Below, piece by piece: positions 17,283 to 25,195 of a stretch of DNA of 64,000 nt (position 1 is the stretch's first letter; the number at the start of each line of letters is the position of its first letter). Below the pieces are notes generated by a model. The model worked only from the letters and a program-made list of their open reading frames with translations. It did no database searches and was not told the origin of the DNA. Source of the stretch: Curtobacterium sp. A7_M15 (GTDB lineage Bacteria > Actinomycetota > Actinomycetes > Actinomycetales > Microbacteriaceae); NCBI RefSeq assembly GCF_030705415.1, contig NZ_JAUZED010000001.1, forward strand, positions 25,966-89,965, read 5' to 3'. Both the position numbers and the translations under genes were made by a program.

Positions 17283-19127
17283 TCAGGCGTCCGGGGTGCT
17301 GAGCTGTGCGTTCAGCTCGTCGACCGTCCGCGCGGGCAGGGCGCACACCCGGTCGTGGCAGACGTACCCGGCGGGGTCGAGGCCGTCGCGCGACTCGAAG
17401 AGCGTGAAGCCGGCGGCGGACCAGTCGGCCGCTTGCTCCGGTGTCACCGCGGCGACGACGGTCCCCGGACGCCGAGCGCCGTGGCCCGCCGCTCGGAGCG
17501 GGTCGCTCGGGTCCGACGCCACGACGACGACCTCGCGCGAGGGACGCTGCAGCGCGAGCGCGACCCCGAGGGCGTCGGCGTGCCCGAGCGGCCGCTCGGT
17601 GCCGGTGACGGCCCGGTCGGCCACGAGTGACGCTGCGGCTGCCCGGTAGGACTCGTCGCCGGTCAGCGCGGCGAGGGTGGCGGCGGCCGCGGCGAGTGCG
17701 ACCGTGCCGGAACGCATGGCGGTCTGCGGCTGCTCGCCCGTGGCCGTCCCGGCCGCCGTGAGCACCGGGTCGGCGTCGAACCGCCCGGCCAGGCCGTCGT
17801 CGACGAGCGTGCGCGCAACGTCGGCGTAGGGGAGCTCTCCGGTGACGAGGGCGAGCTCGAGGAGCCCCTCGGCCAGGAGTCCCACGTCCTCGATGGTCGG
17901 CGGCGCCGTCGACGCGCCGCGCGGCGTGCTCGACCGCACCTTCACGTGTCCGTCCGCGAGGTGCCCGGCGATGATCGCGTCGGCCGCACCCCGCGCGAGC
18001 GCGATCATCTCGGCGTCCCCGTGGCGGGCGCCGGCGATGGCGAGTCCCCGGATCGCCAGACCGTTCCAGCCGGTGAGCACCTGGTCGTCGAGCGGCGGGG
18101 GATCGAGCCGCCCGCGCTCGTCGAGCGGGAGTCGGTACCACTCGCCCTCGACCCGTCGTCCGTCGATGGTCGATTCGCTGTCCTGTGCCGCGACGAACGC
18201 GCCGTCTCCGCGCCGGAGCGTGTCGCGCAGGAAGTCGGCGATCCCCCGGGCCTGCTCAGCGTCGGCGATCGCGAGCAGCCCCGCGTTGTCGTAGAGCATC
18301 CGCTCGTAGTGCGGCACCGACCAGTCGCGCTTGGTCGCGTACCGGAAGACCCCACCGTCGGCGTCGGTCAGCTCGGTCGCGCGGATCGCATGCAGGGACC
18401 GCTCGAGCAGTGCGGATGCCCGACCGTCGCCGTCGGCGCCGACGTCGGACAGGAACTCGAGCAACGGCGCGCTCGGGAACTTGGGTGCGCCGCCGAAACC
18501 GCCGTAGGTGGTGTCCTCAGCCTGTTCCAGTTGGTCGACGACGGCTCGGATCTCGTCGACGGACGGGAGGCGCGGCTCGTCCCCGCCACCACCTTCACCA
18601 CCCCGGGCGGCGCGGTCCGCCTCGGCCCCCTGCCGGATCGCCGCCGCGATCGCGCTCGCGTTCGCGTCCACCTCGTGTCGGCGCTCGGTCCACGCGTCGA
18701 GCACCGCCTCGAGGATCTGCCGGAACGCCGGCACCTGCCCCACGGGCGACGGCGGGAAGTACGTGCCCGCGAAGAACACGTGCCCGTCCGGCGTCAGGAA
18801 CGTCGTCAACGGCCAGCCGAGCTGCTGTGTGAAGGCGCTCGCCGAGGCCATCAGGCTGGCGTCCACGTCCGGCCGTTCTTCGCGGTCGACCTTCACCGCG
18901 ACGAAGTCCTGGCGGAGCAGCTCGCCGATGCCCGGGTCCGAGAAGCTCTCGCGTGCCATGACGTGGCACCAGTGGCACGTGGCGTAGCCCACCGACACGA
19001 GCACGGGGACGTCGCGTTCGCGGGCCTCGGCGAAGGCTTCCGGACCCCACTCGCGCCAGTCGACGGGGTTGTTGGCGTGCTGGCGGAGGTACGGACTGAC
19101 GGCGGAGCCGAGGCGGTTGTCGGTCAT
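17283..19127 (-). CDS. Thioredoxin-domain protein YyaL (DUF255/SPATA20 family)
   Basis: The 614-residue protein starts with the DUF255 thioredoxin-like domain ([20 protein letters not shown], then the CHWC active site in [14 protein letters not shown]). A long alpha/alpha-toroid region resembling six-hairpin glycosidases follows. The length fits the family, which is often slightly longer. Enzymatic activity is unproven; a thiol-disulfide role is suggested by the CxxC motif. It is 13 bases downstream of the region where hrpA begins, on the same strand, and is preceded by a short gap to the P-loop kinase gene. Confidence 0.9.
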   Translation of the reverse strand: MTDNRLGSAVSPYLRQHANNPVDWREWGPEAFAEARERDVPVLVSVGYATCHWCHVMARESFSDPGIGELLRQDFVAVKVDREERPDVDASLMASASAFTQQLGWPLTTFLTPDGHVFFAGTYFPPSPVGQVPAFRQILEAVLDAWTERRHEVDANASAIAAAIRQGAEADRAARGGEGGGGDEPRLPSVDEIRAVVDQLEQAEDTTYGGFGGAPKFPSAPLLEFLSDVGADGDGRASALLERSLHAIRATELTDADGGVFRYATKRDWSVPHYERMLYDNAGLLAIADAEQARGIADFLRDTLRRGDGAFVAAQDSESTIDGRRVEGEWYRLPLDERGRLDPPPLDDQVLTGWNGLAIRGLAIAGARHGDAEMIALARGAADAIIAGHLADGHVKVRSSTPRGASTAPPTIEDVGLLAEGLLELALVTGELPYADVARTLVDDGLAGRFDADPVLTAAGTATGEQPQTAMRSGTVALAAAAATLAALTGDESYRAAAASLVADRAVTGTERPLGHADALGVALALQRPSREVVVVASDPSDPLRAAGHGARRPGTVVAAVTPEQAADWSAAGFTLFESRDGLDPAGYVCHDRVCALPARTVDELNAQLSTPDA

Positions 19128-19165
19128 GGATCCAGCCTGCCTCGACCGTCCTGGGCGTGCTGCCG

Positions 19166-19738
19166 TCAGTGGCGATCTGTGGACGGATCCGTGGTGTCCA
19201 CAGGCTCGCGCGGACTGAGCCAGCCCGCCAGCGACGCGAGCTGCGTGGCCAGGTCGGCCGGCGACCGGGAGTCCGTGTCCACCCGGGTGACGTCGCCTCG
19301 GACAGTCGAGTCGAGCCTCCTGGCCGTCCGCGTGCTGTGTGCCAGCTGCGCCTCGGGGAGATGACCAACGGAACGACGGCGCAGCCGCTCCGCGGTCGTC
19401 GTGTCGTCGGCGCGGAGCAGCACGGCGGTCACGACGGGATCGTCCCCCATCGCCTCGACCAACGCGTCCTGTTCCAGCACCGACACGGTGTTCGTGTACA
19501 CGAGCCGGTGGTGACCGAGCTCGCGGTACCGGGCCCACATCGTGGCGAGGTTCCGTTCGGCGAGGTGTGCCTCCGGGTGCTCGACGTGCGGCGCAGGGTG
19601 TGCGAGGTCGAGGAAGTCGCCCTCGATTACCGCGTGCCGGACGTCTGCGGCGACGAGCAGGTCGTGCAGCGCCTCGGCCACGGTCGACTTGCCCACACCG
19701 GACCTGCCCCCGATGAAGAGGACCTCGGAGCGCGGCAC
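19166..19738 (-). CDS. P-loop kinase (AAA_17/shikimate-kinase-like)
   Basis: The 190-residue protein begins [21 protein letters not shown], a clear Walker A, and continues with [14 protein letters not shown], a lid-like region and [18 protein letters not shown], which resembles the adenine-binding and lid arginines of small-molecule kinases. The phosphate acceptor is unknown. The GTG start at 19738 is only 4 bases after the epimerase stop (19743), so both are in one transcript. A longer open frame upstream of this GTG is antisense-like noise inside the epimerase gene. Confidence 0.75.
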   Translation of the reverse strand: MPRSEVLFIGGRSGVGKSTVAEALHDLLVAADVRHAVIEGDFLDLAHPAPHVEHPEAHLAERNLATMWARYRELGHHRLVYTNTVSVLEQDALVEAMGDDPVVTAVLLRADDTTTAERLRRRSVGHLPEAQLAHSTRTARRLDSTVRGDVTRVDTDSRSPADLATQLASLAGWLSPREPVDTTDPSTDRH

Positions 19739-19742
19739 GGCG

Positions 19743-20810
19743 TCAGTCCACGCTGAGGGACAGGAGCGCGAGGGCGGCGTCCTCGGGACCGTAGTCGAAG
19801 AGCCGGTCCCAGAACGGGTCGGCGGCCCACGGCACGTCGCCGCCCGCCGGGACAGCGTGTGCCGTCTCGACGAGCCAGTCGAGTTCTGGGCGGACCGCGG
19901 TCGCGAAGGCCGGTGGCTCCCACCCGAGCGAACGCGCTGCGCTGGTGTCGAGGACGAACGGTGTCGGCGTGCTCCACGGGGTCGTGCCCACGAACGCGGG
20001 AGCGTCGGCGTCGAGCAGGACCTCGTCGAACGGGTGGTCGACGTGCCCGGCGACGGTGCGGACGATCTCGAGCACGCTCGGCGCGGTGTCGTCGGCGACG
20101 TTGAGGATCCGGCGGTCCGGTGCATCGGCGACGAGGCGGACGAGGGACCCGATGCCGCTCGCAGCCGTGGTGTGGTCGACGCCACGGCCGTGGTCCGCCA
20201 GCAGGATGCGTTCCCGGCCGTCGAGCGCCCGTCGGACGACGAACCACTCACGCGGTCGACCGATACCGACCCCGTACACCTTCGATGGGCGGAGCACGGT
20301 GACCGGGGCACCGTGGTCGAGCAGGACCTGTTCGGCGGCGACCTTGGCGGCGCCGTACCCGTCGCGGCCGGTGGGGTCGCCGTCGCCCGCCGTGACCGTC
20401 GGCTGCAGCTCGGTCACAGCGCCGCCGAACACGGGCTTGGCCAGCGAGTTGGCGTGTCGGCCCTGTTCGTCGATGTACACGGCCTTCGACGACACGAACA
20501 CGGTCGAGCCGACGTCGTCGAGGAAGGGCAGGAGCTGCCGGGCGTCGTCGCGGGTGAGGCCGACCGTGTCCACCAGCAGGTCGGCGCCGGGGCGGAGCAG
20601 GTCGCGGAGGACGGCGGTGTCGCGGCGGTCGCCCGGCAGGAACGTGGCTCCGGCTGCGGTGAGCTCGTCGGCTGTCGGACCACCCCGACGGGCGACCACG
20701 TCCACCTGCCAGTCGTCGCCGCCGCGTCCGGAGGCGTCGAGCAGCGCGCGTGCGACTGCCGAACCGATCCCGCCGGTACCGCCGAGGACGACCGCGCGCC
20801 TGGTGCTCAT
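19743..20810 (-). CDS. NAD-dependent epimerase/dehydratase (extended SDR)
   Basis: The 355-residue protein has the Rossmann loop VVLGGTGGIGSAVA at its N terminus, the strand FVSSKAVY and the helix DGYGAAKVAAEQVL, whose Y-x-x-x-K pair is the SDR catalytic dyad. Later it reads VLRPSKVYG, a common feature of extended SDRs that act on nucleotide sugars or sugar lactones. The substrate is unknown. TACCGT on the minus strand (20817-20822) lies 6 bases before the ATG, so this gene starts a leaderless mRNA that includes the kinase gene. Confidence 0.87.
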   Translation of the reverse strand: MSTRRAVVLGGTGGIGSAVARALLDASGRGGDDWQVDVVARRGGPTADELTAAGATFLPGDRRDTAVLRDLLRPGADLLVDTVGLTRDDARQLLPFLDDVGSTVFVSSKAVYIDEQGRHANSLAKPVFGGAVTELQPTVTAGDGDPTGRDGYGAAKVAAEQVLLDHGAPVTVLRPSKVYGVGIGRPREWFVVRRALDGRERILLADHGRGVDHTTAASGIGSLVRLVADAPDRRILNVADDTAPSVLEIVRTVAGHVDHPFDEVLLDADAPAFVGTTPWSTPTPFVLDTSAARSLGWEPPAFATAVRPELDWLVETAHAVPAGGDVPWAADPFWDRLFDYGPEDAALALLSLSVD

Positions 20811-20869
20811 GCGTCAACGGTAGTCGGCACGGGAAGTGCAGCGGACGTCCAGTGCTCGGCGGCCGCCGG

Positions 20870-20937
20870 GCGGGTGGCCGCCGCCCGGTCTCCGGCGGCT
20901 GCCTGGCGGGTGGCCGCCGCCCGGTCTCCGGCGGCTG
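20870..20937. repeat. Tandem repeat, two 32-bp copies, 36-bp period
   Basis: Identical 32-base copies occupy 20870-20901 and 20906-20937 in the gap between epimerase and sulfurtransferase genes. Each copy contains CGGGTGGCCGCCGCCCGG, itself strongly self-complementary, so each can form a hairpin. A fragment of the unit (GGCGGCCGCCGG) precedes the first copy. Confidence 0.85.
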
Positions 20938-20964
20938 TCCGGTTCGGTGCCGTGCGGTGTCGCG

Positions 20965-21840
20965 TCAGGAGGCCACGGCCTCGGGCTCGCGCCGCCACCA
21001 GTCGAGCAAGGACCCGTCGTAGACCTGGACCCTGTCGTGGCCGAGGACCGTCAACGCGAGGGCATCGACGCACGCAGCACTGCCGACACCGCAGTACGTG
21101 ACGATCTCGTCGGCGTCGAGCACCGACGCGAACGCCTGCTCGAGGGCGGCGCCGCGCAGGTACGCGTTCGTCGTCGGGTCGACGATCGAGCCGACGGCGA
21201 TCGGGGTGCTGCCGGGGACGATCGGCGGGTGTTCGGCGCCCAGAGCGGACTCCGGCGCGGCGAACACCAGCGACGCGGGCTGCTCGCCCGAGACGGCACG
21301 GAGGACCCGGTCGTGGTCGGCCCAGAGCGGACGCTCTTCGCCGGCGAGGAAGACCGGTGACGTGTCGTCGCTGGCCTCCGCCGCTCCGGGCGTGGACCGC
21401 AGCGCACCGACGCGTACCGGGCGACCCTCGTCGCGCCACTTGGTGAAGCCTCCGTCGAGCACCGCGACAGAGTCGAAGCCGAACGAGCGGAAGATCCACC
21501 AGAGCCGCGCTGCCCACTCGCCGACGCTGTCGTCGTAGACCACGACCGTCGAAGTGTTCGTCACGCCGAGCTCGCCGGCGGCCGATTCGAACCGCTCGGC
21601 GCCAGGTCGGGTGAACGGCAGGGCGGCGTCCGGCGTCGAGAACGCCTCGACGAGGTCGGCGTACCGCGCACCCGGGACGTGCCCGCGCTGCTCGTAGGAG
21701 TCGCGTGCCGTCCGCCAGGTCGTCTCGAGACCGACCCCCGCGGTGTGCACGGACGCGTCGAGGACGACGAGCTCGTCAGCACCGAGGTGGTCTGCGAGCC
21801 ACTGCGTCGACACGAGCGGCGAGGTCAGGACGGGGGCCAT
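20965..21840 (-). CDS. Sulfurtransferase with two rhodanese domains
   Basis: The 291-residue protein has the two-domain layout of thiosulfate/3-mercaptopyruvate sulfurtransferases. The inactive N-terminal rhodanese domain includes LVVLDASVHTAG and GHVPGARYADL. The C-terminal domain has the catalytic cysteine in VTYCGVGSAAC. Known family members move sulfur from thiosulfate or 3-mercaptopyruvate to cyanide or thiols. The active loop CGVGSA differs from the common CGSGVT, so the donor is uncertain. The ATG at 21840 follows a TACCCT box by 7 bases, which excludes the longer open frame upstream. Confidence 0.88.
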   Translation of the reverse strand: MAPVLTSPLVSTQWLADHLGADELVVLDASVHTAGVGLETTWRTARDSYEQRGHVPGARYADLVEAFSTPDAALPFTRPGAERFESAAGELGVTNTSTVVVYDDSVGEWAARLWWIFRSFGFDSVAVLDGGFTKWRDEGRPVRVGALRSTPGAAEASDDTSPVFLAGEERPLWADHDRVLRAVSGEQPASLVFAAPESALGAEHPPIVPGSTPIAVGSIVDPTTNAYLRGAALEQAFASVLDADEIVTYCGVGSAACVDALALTVLGHDRVQVYDGSLLDWWRREPEAVAS

Positions 21841-21922
21841 GCCGCACAGGGTAATCGGCACCCCTGACGCACGCGAGGGAAACGGACACACGGCGCAACC
21901 CACCGTGTTCCGCGCTCGATCG

Positions 21923-22483
21923 TCAGACCGGACGGAGCGGTTCCGGCACCCCGGCGGGCACCTCGACGCGGATGCGGTCCCCGGGGCGGACCGTCCCACC
22001 GGAGACGACGACCGCCATGACGCCGCCCTTCCGCTCGACCGAGCCGTCCTCTGCACGACCGAGCACCGCGCGCAGGAGACCGGGCTCGAAGTCGTTGATC
22101 TGCTGGCACGGGTTCCGGAGACCGGTCACGCGGACACAGGCCTCGTCGCCCAGGTACAGGAGCGTGTCGGTCGGCAACCCGAGCAGGTCCACGCCACGGG
22201 TGGTCACGTTCTCGCCCATCTGGCCCGGAGTGACCTCGTACCCTGCCTCGGCGACCTCGTCGAAGAGTTCGGTGTGCAGGAGGTGGACCTGGCGCAGGTT
22301 CGGCTGCGAGGGGTCCCGCGCGACCCGGGACCGGTGCTGGACGGTGGTGCCGGCGTGGGCGTCGCCCTCGATGCCCCACCCGGCGACGAGCACGATCTCG
22401 TCCACGACGGGCTTGCTGAACCGGTGGTCGGTGTCGCGGCTCACGGAGACGACGGCGGGCTGGTGTTGCTCGTGTTCGGTCAC
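21923..22483 (-). CDS. MOSC domain protein
   Basis: The 186-residue protein is a stand-alone MOSC domain, with GWGIEGDAHAGTTVQHRSRV near residue 35, a GQMGENVTTRGVDL motif and the conserved cysteine in LRNPCQQI. MOSC domains carry sulfur or molybdenum cofactor chemistry, as in YiiM-type proteins and the C terminus of molybdenum cofactor sulfurase. The start at 22483 is GTG; a CAGGAT box lies 6 bases upstream. It lies 82 bases downstream of the sulfurtransferase start on the same strand, and the pair could together deliver sulfur, which is inference. Confidence 0.85.
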   Translation of the reverse strand: MTEHEQHQPAVVSVSRDTDHRFSKPVVDEIVLVAGWGIEGDAHAGTTVQHRSRVARDPSQPNLRQVHLLHTELFDEVAEAGYEVTPGQMGENVTTRGVDLLGLPTDTLLYLGDEACVRVTGLRNPCQQINDFEPGLLRAVLGRAEDGSVERKGGVMAVVVSGGTVRPGDRIRVEVPAGVPEPLRPV

Positions 22484-22563
22484 CTCTCGATCCTGGCGCG
22501 GATCGGGTCGGGGCGCGAGTGGGGCGGGTGCGGGCGGGTGGGGTGGGGTCGAGCGTGGAGAGA

Positions 22564-22575
22564 TGGGTCGACCCA
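22564..22575. repeat. 12-bp perfect palindrome beside family C repeats
   Basis: TGGGTCGACCCA is a perfect palindrome that directly abuts the first family C element, within the 339-base gap between the MOSC gene and the efflux pump gene. Confidence 0.6.
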
Positions 22576-22617
22576 GAACGACAAGGCCGATGTCGTACGA
22601 CGTCGATCACGTCGCTC
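22576..22617. repeat. 42-bp palindromic repeat, family C, copy 1
   Basis: It begins GAACGACAAGGCCGATGTCG and is centred on the palindrome GTCGTACGAC. It agrees with copy 2 at 35 of 42 positions, but its own right arm has decayed. Confidence 0.75.
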
Positions 22618-22648
22618 CTACCCGACCGCGACTACCCCCGTGTGCAAC

Positions 22649-22690
22649 GAACGACAACGCCGATGTCGCACGACATCGACGATGTCGTTC
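22649..22690. repeat. 42-bp palindromic repeat, family C, copy 2
   Basis: The 20-base arms GAACGACAACGCCGATGTCG and CGACATCGACGATGTCGTTC flank a CA centre with only two mismatches. A DNA cruciform or RNA hairpin of 42 bases is possible. It starts 73 bases after copy 1. Confidence 0.8.
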
Positions 22691-22768
22691 GGCCTCGGCC
22701 TCGGCCTCGACCGCACCATGGCCCCGGCCCCGCACCCCCGCACCCCCCTCACACCCCGCCCACGCACA

Positions 22769-22806
22769 CGAACGGCCCGCCCCGGAGAACCGGGACGGGC
22801 CGTTCG
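22769..22806 (-). terminator. Strong hairpin terminator of the efflux pump gene
   Basis: The arms CGAACGGCCCGCCCCGG and CCGGGACGGGCCGTTCG pair with a single interior mismatch around a short AGAA loop, 16 bases past the stop of the pump gene on the minus strand. There is no T-run, as is usual in actinobacteria. Confidence 0.8.
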
Positions 22807-22822
22807 AGTCGAGCGCAGTGCG

Positions 22823-24364
22823 TCAGTGCGCCGCGGTCGGGATGCTTCCGGTCGTCGCCGCGCTGGCGTGCTCGAGCGTCGCGCGCCGCACCGACTGGCG
22901 GTTGATGAGCAGCCCACCGGCGAGCGCGACCAGGACGAGCACGCCCGCCGAGATGCCGAACGCCACGTGGTAGCCGTCGAGCACGGCCTGCGCCTGCTGG
23001 ACCTTCGTCGGCGCCGCCGACAACCCCGAGAGGCTGTTCTTCACGACGTCGGCGAAGATCGTCGACAGGAGCGCGGTGCCGATCGAGCCACCGATCTGCT
23101 GCATGGTGTTCACCGTCGCCGAGGCCACGCCGGCGTCGGCCCGGGCGACCCCGGTCGTCGCGGTGTTCATCGCGGACGAGAAGATCGTGCCCATGCCGAG
23201 GCCGATCACGATGAGCGCCGGCAGGACCGTCCCCGCGTAGGAGCTGTCGAGGTCGGTGCGGAGGAGCAGCAGCAAGCCGATCGACGCGACGAGACCACCG
23301 GCGAAGATGAGCACCTTCGGTCCGACGCGGGGGAGCAGACGACCACCGATCTGCGTCGCCGAGATCATGATCGACAGCGGCATCGGCAGGAACGCCAGGC
23401 CGGTCTGCAGCGAGCTGAACCCGAGGGTCTGCTCGAGGTAGTAGGTCAGGAACAGGAAGATGCCGAACATGCCGATCGCCACCAAGCCGATCGCGATGAA
23501 CGAGCCACCGCGGTCACGGTCGAGGACGACGCGCAGGGGGAGCAGCGGGTGGGCGACGCGCGTCTCGATGAAGACGAACGCCGCGATGAGCACCACGCCC
23601 GCGGCGAGCATGACGATCGTGAGCGGGGCGTCCCAGCCGTTCGTCTCGGCGTTCGAGAAGCCGTAGACGACCCCGACGAGGCCGGCCGTGATCGTGAGGA
23701 CGCCGGCGACGTCGATGCGCGGACGCTCGACCTTCGGCGGCTTCGCCATGAAGACCAGGGCGCCGATCACGCCGAGGACCGCGAACACGACGTTCACGTA
23801 GAGGCACCAGCGCCACGACGCGTACTCGGTGAGCACGCCGCCGAGGAGCAGGCCGATCGCGGCACCGGAGCCGGCGATCGACCCGAAGATGCCGAACGCA
23901 CGGCCGCGTTCCTTCGGGTCACGGAAGGTCGTGGTGAGCATGCCCAGGGCCGAGGGGGCGAGCAGCGCGCCGAACACGCCCTGCAGCGCACGGGCGGCGA
24001 CGAGCAGGCCGAAGGAGTCCGCCAGCCCGCCGAGCACGGACGCCACGGCGAAGCCGACGAGCCCGATGATGAAGGTGTTCTTGCGACCGAAGAGGTCACC
24101 GAGCCGCCCGCCGAGCAGTAGCAGGGATCCGAATGCGAGCGAGTACGCCGTGACGATCCACTGGCGCTGGTCGGTGCCGAAGTCGAGGTCCGCCTGGGCG
24201 GAGGGGAGTGCGATGTTGACGATCGTCGCGTCGAGCACGACCATCAGCTGCGCGAGGGCGATGACCGCCAGGGCGATCCAACGGTGGTTGCTCTTGTCGG
24301 GCGCGGAGCCGGAAGTCGTGGGTGCGGCCCCGGTGGGGGTCGGCACGGTCTGTTCTGCCGTCAC
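22823..24364 (-). CDS. MFS drug efflux transporter, EmrB/QacA (DHA2) family
   Basis: The 513-residue inner-membrane protein has the 14-span DHA2 layout. The first span contains LMVVLDATIVNIALPSAQ, the acidic D/T motif of the family, and the first cytoplasmic loop reads GGRLGDLFGRK, motif A. It exports drugs or other hydrophobic compounds with proton exchange. The GTG start at 24364 has an AAGGAGG ribosome site. The promoter box TACACT (minus strand, 24465-24470) lies between two palindromes that the divergent TetR regulator probably binds, so induction by a pump substrate is likely. Confidence 0.9.
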   Translation of the reverse strand: MTAEQTVPTPTGAAPTTSGSAPDKSNHRWIALAVIALAQLMVVLDATIVNIALPSAQADLDFGTDQRQWIVTAYSLAFGSLLLLGGRLGDLFGRKNTFIIGLVGFAVASVLGGLADSFGLLVAARALQGVFGALLAPSALGMLTTTFRDPKERGRAFGIFGSIAGSGAAIGLLLGGVLTEYASWRWCLYVNVVFAVLGVIGALVFMAKPPKVERPRIDVAGVLTITAGLVGVVYGFSNAETNGWDAPLTIVMLAAGVVLIAAFVFIETRVAHPLLPLRVVLDRDRGGSFIAIGLVAIGMFGIFLFLTYYLEQTLGFSSLQTGLAFLPMPLSIMISATQIGGRLLPRVGPKVLIFAGGLVASIGLLLLLRTDLDSSYAGTVLPALIVIGLGMGTIFSSAMNTATTGVARADAGVASATVNTMQQIGGSIGTALLSTIFADVVKNSLSGLSAAPTKVQQAQAVLDGYHVAFGISAGVLVLVALAGGLLINRQSVRRATLEHASAATTGSIPTAAH

Positions 24365-24435
24365 GGCAGCCTCCTTCGAGAAGGTGGAGGGATGGTGGAA
24401 CGCGCGCCGTCGGGCGTTCCGGAGAGTGAGGGGTG

Positions 24436-24458
24436 AAGCGGATGCGACGCATCCGCTT
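24436..24458. promoter_or_regulatory. Palindromic operator O1 of the pump/TetR pair
   Basis: The 10-bp arms AAGCGGATGC and GCATCCGCTT are perfectly complementary around GAC. The site covers the expected transcription start of the pump gene (-10 TACACT at 24465-24470 on the minus strand), a good place for repression by the adjacent TetR protein. Confidence 0.75.
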
Positions 24459-24475
24459 GTGACCAGTGTAGACCG

Positions 24476-24498
24476 AAACGGAAGGTCTGCATCCGCTT
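24476..24498. promoter_or_regulatory. Palindromic operator O2 of the pump/TetR pair
   Basis: The right half GCATCCGCTT is identical to that of O1, and the left half AAACGGAAGG matches the consensus at 7 of 10 positions. The centre lies 40 bp from that of O1. It overlaps the -35 area of the pump promoter and lies just upstream of the tetR promoter, so it could serve autoregulation. Confidence 0.7.
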
Positions 24499-24516
24499 AT
24501 TCCCAGAAAGTTCAAC

Positions 24517-24522
24517 TAGCGT
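24517..24522 (+). promoter_or_regulatory. Leaderless -10 box of the tetR gene
   Basis: TAGCGT is followed by 7 bases and the GTG start at 24530. Confidence 0.6.
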
Positions 24523-24529
24523 CGGGTCA

Positions 24530-25177
24530 GTGAGCACCACCGACCTCGAGCGCCCCCTCCGCGCCGACGCAGCACGCAACCGCGAGCTGATCCTCCAGAC
24601 GGCACGCAAGTGCTTCGCGGAACGCGGGTTGTCGGTCACGCTCAACGACATCGCGCACGAGGCCGGCGTCGGCGTCGGGACGGTCTACCGCCGCTTCGCC
24701 GACAAGGACTCCCTGATCGAGGCGCTGCTCGCGACGAAGTTCGAGGCGATGAACGACGCCGCCGCACGAGCGGCGGACGAGACCGATCCGCGTGAGTCAC
24801 TGCGGGTCTACCTGATGGGCGTGTTCGAGTTCCGCGCGCGGGATCGGGCACTCGCCGACGCCATCGTGCGTGCGGGCAGGTCGCGGCCGTCGATCGTGCA
24901 GGAACGCGATCGCCTCGAGACCCAGGTCTCGGAGATCATCCGCCGCGCGCGGGACGCCGGGGTGGTCCGGGCCGGCTTCGACTACCGAGACCTCCCGATG
25001 CTCACCTCGATGGTCGGCACCGTGGCGGACAGCACCCGCGCGCACGACCCGAACGCTTGGCGGCGCTACGCAGAGGTCCTGATCGAAGGGGTGTTGCCGG
25101 GATCGACCGACGCGCCGATGCTGGGCGAGCCACTCGACCGCGAGTCGATCGAACGCGCACTCCACGCGCAGTCCTGA
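24530..25177 (+). CDS. TetR-family transcriptional regulator
   Basis: The 215-residue protein has the N-terminal TetR helix-turn-helix (ARKCFAERGLSVTLNDIAHE, then GVGVGTVYRRFADKDSL, residues about 24-60) and an all-helical ligand domain. It is divergent from the efflux pump gene, with two 23-bp palindromes in the shared 165-base promoter region. The arrangement fits the standard scheme in which ligand binding releases the repressor and turns on the pump. The GTG start follows a TAGCGT box by 7 bases, with no Shine-Dalgarno. Confidence 0.92.
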   Translation: MSTTDLERPLRADAARNRELILQTARKCFAERGLSVTLNDIAHEAGVGVGTVYRRFADKDSLIEALLATKFEAMNDAAARAADETDPRESLRVYLMGVFEFRARDRALADAIVRAGRSRPSIVQERDRLETQVSEIIRRARDAGVVRAGFDYRDLPMLTSMVGTVADSTRAHDPNAWRRYAEVLIEGVLPGSTDAPMLGEPLDRESIERALHAQS

Positions 25178-25195
25178 CGCGAAAACGACCCCGCG

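Noticed and set aside
11228..18590. Half-copies of the family A repeat (GGAGGCGCGG followed by CTCG) inside coding sequence near 11230, 14320 and 18560.
   Set aside because: Only one arm is present and each lies in frame within a conserved gene; they are probably chance matches from codon use.
22576..22690. Two similar 42-bp palindromes 73 bases apart considered as a mini CRISPR array.
   Set aside because: There are only two diverged copies, a single spacer-like gap, and no cas genes; the units are palindromic repeats, not CRISPR repeats.
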